Origin: Bacteroidota bacterium
GTDB lineage: Bacteria > Bacteroidota > Bacteroidia > Flavobacteriales > Weeksellaceae
NCBI GenBank assembly: GCA_023388015.1
Contig: JAEWHB010000050.1
Span: forward strand, 1 to 11,576
Direction: 5' to 3'
Length of the DNA stretch: 11,576 nucleotides
Each line of letters begins with the position of its first letter. The first letter of the stretch is position 1. The translations under genes and the position numbers were made by a program. Positions 6,995 through 11,576 of this stretch are shown piece after piece. Below the pieces are notes generated by a model that did not search any database, was not told where the DNA came from, and was given only the letters and a program-made list of their open reading frames with translations.

Positions 6995-7620
6995 TCGCCC
7001 AGATTATAAATTTCCATAATTTCTTCAAGCTTTTTCTTGAAATCGATTTTCAAGTCGATGAGTTTTCCGTTTTGCATATCGAAAACCCAACCGTGAAGTT
7101 TAAGACCTCTTTTCAGATGTGCTTTCTGAACAGCAGCTGTTTTCAACAAATTATAGGATTGTTCTTCTACGTTTAATTCGACCAAACGATTGTATCGGTC
7201 GGTTTCATTTGTAATGGCATTTAGTTCCTCTTTATGCATCCGATAAACATCGCGGATGTTTCTCAGCCAGGGATTTAAAATTCCCAAATCTTTGGCTTCC
7301 ATAGCAGCTTTCACACCTCCACAAAGGTAATGACCACAAACCACGATATGTTTTACTTCGAGGGAATTAACGGCATAATTCACTACCGACATCATATTGA
7401 GATCAATGCTGATGACCATATTGGCAATGTTTCGATGCACGAAAATATCGCCCGGGCAGGCGCCCATTAACTCTTCGGCACTCACTCGACTATCGGAACA
7501 ACCGATATAAAGCACTTCCGGATTTTGTCCGTTGGAGAGTTTTTTAAAATATTCGGGATCTGTGGCCAAACGGTCAGAAATCCACTTTTCATTATTTTCA
7601 AAAATTTTGTTTAAATCCAT
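6991..7620 (-). CDS. Beta-class carbonic anhydrase
   Basis: A 209-residue beta-carbonic anhydrase, which interconverts CO2 and bicarbonate with a zinc ion. Zinc ligands are visible as Cys41 and Asp43 in CSDSRV and as His97 and Cys100 in CGHYLCGG. The Asp43-Arg45 pair typical of the active site is present, as are the HRNIANMV and NYAVNSLEV segments. Length is typical of the bacterial enzymes and there is no signal peptide, so it acts in the cytoplasm. It probably supplies bicarbonate for carboxylation reactions. It is the first gene of a three-gene unit and starts just after the sdh terminator. The 77-bp gap upstream must hold its promoter, but I see no full TTG-N~20-TAnnTTTG match there. Confidence 0.95.
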   Translation of the reverse strand: MDLNKIFENNEKWISDRLATDPEYFKKLSNGQNPEVLYIGCSDSRVSAEELMGACPGDIFVHRNIANMVISIDLNMMSVVNYAVNSLEVKHIVVCGHYLCGGVKAAMEAKDLGILNPWLRNIRDVYRMHKEELNAITNETDRYNRLVELNVEEQSYNLLKTAAVQKAHLKRGLKLHGWVFDMQNGKLIDLKIDFKKKLEEIMEIYNLGE

Positions 7621-7636
7621 AAAACGAATTTACTAC

Positions 7637-7670
7637 AAAAAACAAAGCCGATGGAGATTTCCGCCGGCTT
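7637..7670 (-). terminator. Intrinsic terminator of the sdhCAB operon
   Basis: On the minus strand AAGCCGGCGG (7670-7661) pairs with CCATCGGCTT (7654-7645): six Watson-Crick pairs, one G.T, one mismatch and two G-C pairs around the loop AAATCT. After TG comes a run of six T (7642-7637). It lies about 27 bp beyond the sdhB stop. Confidence 0.85.
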
Positions 7671-7697
7671 AGTAATAGATTAATTTATAAAAACCAA

Positions 7698-8465
7698 TTA
7701 TTCTTCTGATCCTATTTTTGCACTCAGGAATTCGCGGTTCATTCTTGCGATGTTTTCCAAAGAAATTCCTTTTGGACATTCCACTTCACAAGCGCCGGTA
7801 TTGGTACAGTTTCCAAAACCTTCAATATCCATCTGCGCCACCATATTTTGTGCTCTTCTGGCTGCTTCCACTTTCCCTTGGGGCAAGAGTGCATACTGGG
7901 AAATTTTGGCTCCGACAAACAACATAGCCGAACCATTTTTACAAGTCGCTACGCATGCACCGCATCCGATACAAGCCGCAGCATCAAACGAACGGTCTGC
8001 ATCGTATTTCGGAACCGGCAAACTGTTGGCATCAATGGTATTTCCCGAAGTATTGATCGAAACAAAACCTCCTGCCTGCTGGATTCTTTCAAATGAAGAT
8101 CTGTCCACAACCAAGTCTTTGATTACCGGAAAAGCAACCGATCTCCATGGCTCTACGTAAATCGTTTCGCCATCTTTGAACATACGCATATGCAACTGAC
8201 AAGTGGTAATTCCGGTATCGGGACCGTGTGCGCGTCCGTTGATGTACAACGAACACATTCCGCAGATTCCCTCACGACAATCGTGGTCAAATGCAACGGG
8301 TTCTTTGCCTTCCACAATCAATTGTTCGTTTAACTGATCCAACATTTCAAGAAATGAACTATCGGTAGAAACATCGTTCAGTTTATATGTTTCGATTTGT
8401 CCTTTGGCTTTGGAACTTTTTTGTCTCCAAATTTTCAAAGTGATGTTTATATTTTTTGATGCCAT
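7698..8465 (-). CDS. sdhB: Succinate dehydrogenase iron-sulfur subunit
   Basis: This 255-residue protein is the electron-relay subunit of complex II, on the cytoplasmic face of the inner membrane. It carries electrons from the flavin of SdhA to the quinone and hemes of SdhC. All three cluster motifs are intact. The plant-ferredoxin-type [2Fe-2S] site has Cys63, Cys68, Cys71 (CREGICGMC) and Cys89. The [4Fe-4S]/[3Fe-4S] pair uses Cys165, Cys168, Cys171 and Cys175 (CIGCGACVATC) with Cys220, Cys226 and Cys230 (CTNTGACEVEC). It is the last gene of sdhCAB, separated from sdhA by 45 bp containing a nested palindrome, and is followed by an intrinsic terminator. Fumarate reductase (frdB) is the close homologue; the operon type and likely aerobic host favour sdh. 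Confidence 0.94.
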   Translation of the reverse strand: MASKNINITLKIWRQKSSKAKGQIETYKLNDVSTDSSFLEMLDQLNEQLIVEGKEPVAFDHDCREGICGMCSLYINGRAHGPDTGITTCQLHMRMFKDGETIYVEPWRSVAFPVIKDLVVDRSSFERIQQAGGFVSINTSGNTIDANSLPVPKYDADRSFDAAACIGCGACVATCKNGSAMLFVGAKISQYALLPQGKVEAARRAQNMVAQMDIEGFGNCTNTGACEVECPKGISLENIARMNREFLSAKIGSEE

Positions 8466-8485
8466 AGTCTGTTTATTTACGATAT

Positions 8486-8510
8486 ACGAAGTTCGAATTT
8501 CGAGTTTCGT
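8486..8510. repeat. Nested inverted repeat between sdhA and sdhB
   Basis: On the plus strand the outer arms ACGAA (8486-8490) and TTCGT (8506-8510) enclose inner arms TCGAA (8493-8497) and TTCGA (8499-8503). These are separated by GT on each side and a single central T. It directly abuts the sdhA stop codon and occupies over half of the 45-bp spacer. In the sdh mRNA it could form a weak interrupted hairpin. Confidence 0.65.
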
Positions 8511-10523
8511 TTATTTGTAGCTTCTCGCTTTCAGCTCAATGAATTCATATTTCAATTCTTCTTTGTGCATAACTTCACGGTTGATGTCCTCGCCCTGATA
8601 TTCCCAAGCGCCTACAAATGTGAAATTCTCGTCGTCACGCATTGCTTCTCCTTCTTCGGTCTGGTATTCCTCACGGAAATGTCCTCCACAAGATTCGTTT
8701 CTCTGCAAAGCATCCATTGCCATCAATTGTCCGAGCTCCATAAAATCCGCCACACGAATGGCTTTTTCCAATTCCGGATTTAATTCGTCTGAAGTTCCGG
8801 GAACGTACACATTTTTATGGAATTCTTCTCTTAATTCTGCAATTTCCTTGATCGCTTCTCTCAAACCTTGTTCGTTTCTTCCCATCCCCACTTTGTTCCA
8901 CATAATGTGACCCAAAGCTTTGTGGAAACTATCTACCGAACGGTTTCCTTTGTTATTTATAAATGAATTGATCTGATCTTTAACCGCTTTTTCAGCCTGA
9001 TCGAATTCTGGAGAATCAGTCGGTATTTTTCCGGTTCGAATATCAGAAGACAGATAATCTGCAATGGTGTAAGGCAAAACAAAATAACCATCGGCCAGTC
9101 CTTGCATCAATGCTGAAGCTCCCAATCGGTTGGCTCCGTGATCAGAGAAATTGGCTTCTCCCAAAACATAACAACCCTGAATTGTACTCATCAGGTTATA
9201 ATCAACCCAAACGCCTCCCATCGTATAGTGAACCGCCGGATAAATTTTCATGGGCGTTTCATACGGATTATCATCGGTAATTTTTTGGTACATCTGGAAA
9301 AGGTTTCCGTATTTGTCCTCAATCCATTTTTTACCCAGTTTTTCAATTTCTTGATCGGTCGGATTATGGTTACCATTTGCATAAGCAACCTCACGTCCTT
9401 TTTTCTTAATTTCTGTTGAGAAATCAAGGAAAACGCCTTCTTTGGTATCGTTATTTTCAATTCCAAAACCTGCATCACAACGTTCTTTTGCAGCTCTGGA
9501 AGCTACGTCACGCGGCACTAAGTTTCCGAAAGCAGGATATCTTCTTTCCAGATAATAATCGCGGTCTTCCTCTGCTATTTCGGTAGGTTTTTTCTTTCCT
9601 TCCCGAATGGCAATTGCATCTTCTATTTTTTTGGGAACCCAGATTCTTCCTGAGTTACGAAGCGATTCCGACATCAAAGTCAGTTTGGACTGATTGGCTC
9701 CGTGTACCGGAACACAAGTCGGGTGGATTTGCACATAACAAGGATTTGCAAAATAAGCTCCTTTTTTATGGATTTTCCAGGCTGCCGTAGCATTGGATCC
9801 CATCGCATTGGTAGAAAGAAAATAAACATTTCCGTATCCACCCGAAGCAATCACAACCGCATGCGCCGAATGTCTTTCAATTTCTCCTGTTACAAGGTTT
9901 CTTGCGATGATTCCACGGGCTTTTCCATCTACAATTACCAGATCCAGCATTTCGTGACGGTTGTACATTTGGATTCTTCCCAGTCCGATCTGATGGTTCA
10001 TTGCGGAATAAGCACCCAGCAATAATTGCTGTCCGGTTTGTCCTTTCGCATAAAAAGTCCGGCTGACCTGTACCCCACCAAATGAACGGTTGTCCAGGTA
10101 TCCGCCATAATCACGTGCAAAAGGAACACCTTGTGCTACACACTGGTCGATGATATTTGCCGATTCTTCTGCTAAACGATGAACGTTTGCTTCGCGTGCA
10201 CGGTAATCACCTCCTTTAATTGTATCATAAAACAAACGATAAACCGAATCGTTGTCTCCTTTATAATTTTTCGCTGCGTTGATACCTCCTTGTGCCGCAA
10301 TGGAGTGCGCACGTCGTGGAGAATCCTGATAGCAAAAGGCTTTAACTTTATAACCCAATTCTGCCAGCGTTGCGGCGGCAGAGCCACCGGCAAGTCCGGT
10401 TCCGACCACGATGACTTCAATCCGGTCGCGGTTATTGGGAGCAACCAAATTCAAATGTGCTTTGTGATTACTCCATTTCTGCGAAATATCTCCTGCAGGT
10501 ACTTTTGAATCTAATTTGCTCAT
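8511..10523 (-). CDS. sdhA: Succinate dehydrogenase flavoprotein subunit
   Basis: This 670-residue catalytic subunit of complex II oxidises succinate to fumarate in the TCA cycle. The FAD dinucleotide fold is at about 35-60 (VIVVGTGLAGGSAA), and His73 in RRAHSIAAQGG is the expected covalent flavin attachment site. Substrate-site residues known from E. coli SdhA/FrdA can be placed at His267 (QIHPTC), Arg338 (VPRDVASRA, the proton-shuttle arginine), His432 (VHYTMGG) and Arg466 (NRLGASAL). The length is longer than E. coli SdhA and normal for the type-B enzymes of Bacteroidota. Its ATG overlaps the sdhC stop in ATGA (10523-10520), so the two are probably translationally coupled. No truncation or frameshift is seen. 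Confidence 0.96.
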   Translation of the reverse strand: MSKLDSKVPAGDISQKWSNHKAHLNLVAPNNRDRIEVIVVGTGLAGGSAAATLAELGYKVKAFCYQDSPRRAHSIAAQGGINAAKNYKGDNDSVYRLFYDTIKGGDYRAREANVHRLAEESANIIDQCVAQGVPFARDYGGYLDNRSFGGVQVSRTFYAKGQTGQQLLLGAYSAMNHQIGLGRIQMYNRHEMLDLVIVDGKARGIIARNLVTGEIERHSAHAVVIASGGYGNVYFLSTNAMGSNATAAWKIHKKGAYFANPCYVQIHPTCVPVHGANQSKLTLMSESLRNSGRIWVPKKIEDAIAIREGKKKPTEIAEEDRDYYLERRYPAFGNLVPRDVASRAAKERCDAGFGIENNDTKEGVFLDFSTEIKKKGREVAYANGNHNPTDQEIEKLGKKWIEDKYGNLFQMYQKITDDNPYETPMKIYPAVHYTMGGVWVDYNLMSTIQGCYVLGEANFSDHGANRLGASALMQGLADGYFVLPYTIADYLSSDIRTGKIPTDSPEFDQAEKAVKDQINSFINNKGNRSVDSFHKALGHIMWNKVGMGRNEQGLREAIKEIAELREEFHKNVYVPGTSDELNPELEKAIRVADFMELGQLMAMDALQRNESCGGHFREEYQTEEGEAMRDDENFTFVGAWEYQGEDINREVMHKEELKYEFIELKARSYK

Positions 10524-11203
10524 AAAACTTCAATATTTTTAAGGTAACTGAAAATGGCAATCAGCATAAATCCGATTGGAATTGCGATTGCAAATACTTT
10601 CCCAAATGCTTTGATGAAAGGTGTATATTTTCTGTGTCTTGCACCAATGGATTGAAACGCAGACTGGAATCCGTGTAACAAATGCATCATCAAAAGAAAG
10701 AATGCTACTATATAAGCCAAAACTCTCCAAGGATTCTGAAATTTATGCATTAATTCTTCATGGTAACGCTCGGCATCCGGCAGCTCTGCTGCGATGTATT
10801 TATAATTCATCTCTGGCACCCAAAAATCAATCAGGTGAAGCACCAAAAAGGCCAAAATTGCCAATCCGCTCCAGATCATATTTCGGGAAGACCAAGTGGA
10901 ATTTCCCTGCGGTTTGTTCATTGCATACGCTACAGGGCCTCTCGCCTTTCTGTTCTGAATTTCCAGAATGAACCCCATGACAAAGTGAAAAACAACCGCA
11001 AAAATCAAAATGGGTTGAGTTACATATTGTACTATAGGATTGTACCCCATAAAATGGGAGGCTTCGTTAAACGCCGCAGGTGATATCACCGCCAATGAGT
11101 TGATGATAAAATGTTGCAATAGAAATATCAGCAAAAACAAAGCTGACAAAGCCATTGCAAATTTCTTTCCGATGGATGACCGGAATAAAGATTCTGTTGC
11201 CAT
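10520..11203 (-). CDS. sdhC: Succinate dehydrogenase cytochrome b subunit (type B, five helices)
   Basis: This 227-residue membrane anchor of complex II has five predicted transmembrane helices, at roughly 14-38, 60-82, 110-129, 161-185 and 201-222. Single-subunit anchors of this kind carry two b hemes and reduce menaquinone. Candidate heme ligands are His31, His73, His123 and His174 (or His177). The 42-residue spacing of the first two equals that of the heme ligands I recall for Bacillus subtilis SdhC. I chose the ATG at 11203 (MATESLFRSSIGKKF). A longer reading from a TTG at 11260 would begin inside the predicted promoter. There is no separate sdhD, as expected for type B. It is the first gene of sdhCAB, and its stop overlaps the sdhA start. 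Confidence 0.93.
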   Translation of the reverse strand: MATESLFRSSIGKKFAMALSALFLLIFLLQHFIINSLAVISPAAFNEASHFMGYNPIVQYVTQPILIFAVVFHFVMGFILEIQNRKARGPVAYAMNKPQGNSTWSSRNMIWSGLAILAFLVLHLIDFWVPEMNYKYIAAELPDAERYHEELMHKFQNPWRVLAYIVAFFLLMMHLLHGFQSAFQSIGARHRKYTPFIKAFGKVFAIAIPIGFMLIAIFSYLKNIEVL

Positions 11204-11229
11204 AGAGCAGATTATTGTTGAAACGAAAA

Positions 11230-11261
11230 CAAATTTAGAAAAGTTAAAATCTCTTAACAAT
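11230..11261 (-). promoter_or_regulatory. Predicted sdhCAB promoter (flavobacterial type)
   Basis: On the minus strand the -7 box TAAATTTG (11237-11230) matches TAnnTTTG exactly. An ATTG (11261-11258), giving the TTG core of the -33 box, lies upstream with a 20-nt spacer. The expected transcription start is near 11225-11222, leaving a leader of about 20 nt before the ATG at 11203. Confidence 0.75.
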
Positions 11262-11311
11262 GAAAAATGTCATTCTATTCCGCTCTGACAGTAGTTTAGA
11301 CTAATTCTTAA

Positions 11312-11329
11312 TTAATTCAATAGAATTAA
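11312..11329. repeat. AT-rich inverted repeat between bshA and sdhC
   Basis: TTAATTC (11312-11318) and GAATTAA (11323-11329) form a perfect 7-bp stem around AATA. It lies 20 bp after the glycosyltransferase stop. No T run follows on the minus strand, so a terminator role is doubtful; it could be an operator or chance in AT-rich DNA. The rest of the 145-bp gap holds only the sdh promoter. Confidence 0.4.
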
Positions 11330-11348
11330 ACCGCTTCAATTTTAAGAT

Positions 11349-11576
11349 TTATTTCACTTTTTCAAGGACCGAATAGTACAATTCTTCATACATGGGAATG
11401 ATGTTTTTCTCGTCAAATTTCAAAGCTTGTTGTTTGGCATTTCTTTTGAATTTTTGGAGATTTTCAGGATTTTTCAATAACCAGATTGCTTTTTCTGCCA
11501 TCCCTTCCACATCGCCTATCGGCAAAACAAATCCGGTTTCGCCATCGATATTCACCTCCGGAATTCCGCCTGCATT
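11349..11576 (-). CDS. bshA: GT4 glycosyltransferase C-terminus, probable BshA (5' end outside window)
   Basis: The last 75 codons of a gene that continues past the right edge; the frame is open to base 11576. The segment NAGGIPEV, then GETGFVLPIGDVEGMAEKA, is the UDP-sugar-binding part of a GT-B fold, family GT4 glycosyltransferase. The end MYEELYYSVL closely resembles the C-terminus of BshA, the enzyme that joins GlcNAc from UDP-GlcNAc to L-malate in the first step of bacillithiol synthesis. Bacillithiol is known in some Bacteroidota as well as Firmicutes. Another GT4 enzyme cannot be excluded from 75 residues alone. It is transcribed in the same direction as sdhCAB but is separated from it by 145 bp containing the sdh promoter. 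Confidence 0.75.
   Translation of the reverse strand, partial: NAGGIPEVNIDGETGFVLPIGDVEGMAEKAIWLLKNPENLQKFKRNAKQQALKFDEKNIIPMYEELYYSVLEKVK

Noticed and set aside
7625..7632. Minus-strand TAAATTCG as a -7 box for carbonic anhydrase
   Set aside because: It differs from TAnnTTTG by one base, has no TTG 17-23 bp upstream, and lies only 5 bp from the start codon.
7750..8160. Plus-strand open frames opposite sdhB, and similar ones opposite sdhA and sdhC
   Set aside because: They are fully nested in strongly conserved genes and resemble no protein family.

Overview
The window looks like ordinary chromosome from a member of the Bacteroidota, class Flavobacteriia; a Chryseobacterium-like Weeksellaceae relative is my best guess. 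Five things support this: a single-chain E1 alpha/beta 2-oxoacid dehydrogenase, a five-helix succinate:menaquinone-type sdhCAB operon, a BshA-like bacillithiol glycosyltransferase, promoters of the TTG-N~20-TAnnTTTG kind, and A-rich leaders in place of Shine-Dalgarno sites. No tRNA, rRNA, CRISPR array, phage gene or transposase is visible.

Left half (plus strand, 1-5585). The window opens inside the 3' end of gyrA, which ends in a very acidic tail and a textbook intrinsic terminator. Next is a secreted TPR protein with its own terminator, then the fused E1 alpha/beta subunit of a branched-chain or pyruvate-type 2-oxoacid dehydrogenase. A 196-bp gap follows, holding a GC-rich, strongly self-complementary element that is probably one copy of a dispersed intergenic repeat. 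The last plus-strand gene is a lipoprotein PQQ-dependent aldose sugar dehydrogenase.

Right half (minus strand, 11576-5590). Reading leftwards from the right edge there is the C-terminal end of a GT4 glycosyltransferase (probable bshA), then sdhC-sdhA-sdhB (complex II). The sdh operon has a near-consensus flavobacterial promoter and an intrinsic terminator. Beyond it lies a compact unit of beta-carbonic anhydrase, DinB-like protein and secreted TPR protein, with a 4-nt ATGA overlap and a 7-nt gap. This unit meets the plus-strand genes tail to tail with only 4 bp between stop codons.

Functionally, sdhCAB feeds the menaquinone pool from the TCA cycle, the sugar dehydrogenase may feed electrons in from periplasmic sugars, and E1 supplies acyl-CoA (probably branched-chain primers for iso-fatty acids) with E2/E3 partners encoded elsewhere. 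I see no convincing new defence or mobile system. The features most worth a second look are the structured element at 4149-4270, a duplicated non-TPR insert inside the first TPR protein, and a nested palindrome between sdhA and sdhB. Three genes needed start-codon corrections: E1, the minus-strand TPR gene and sdhC.
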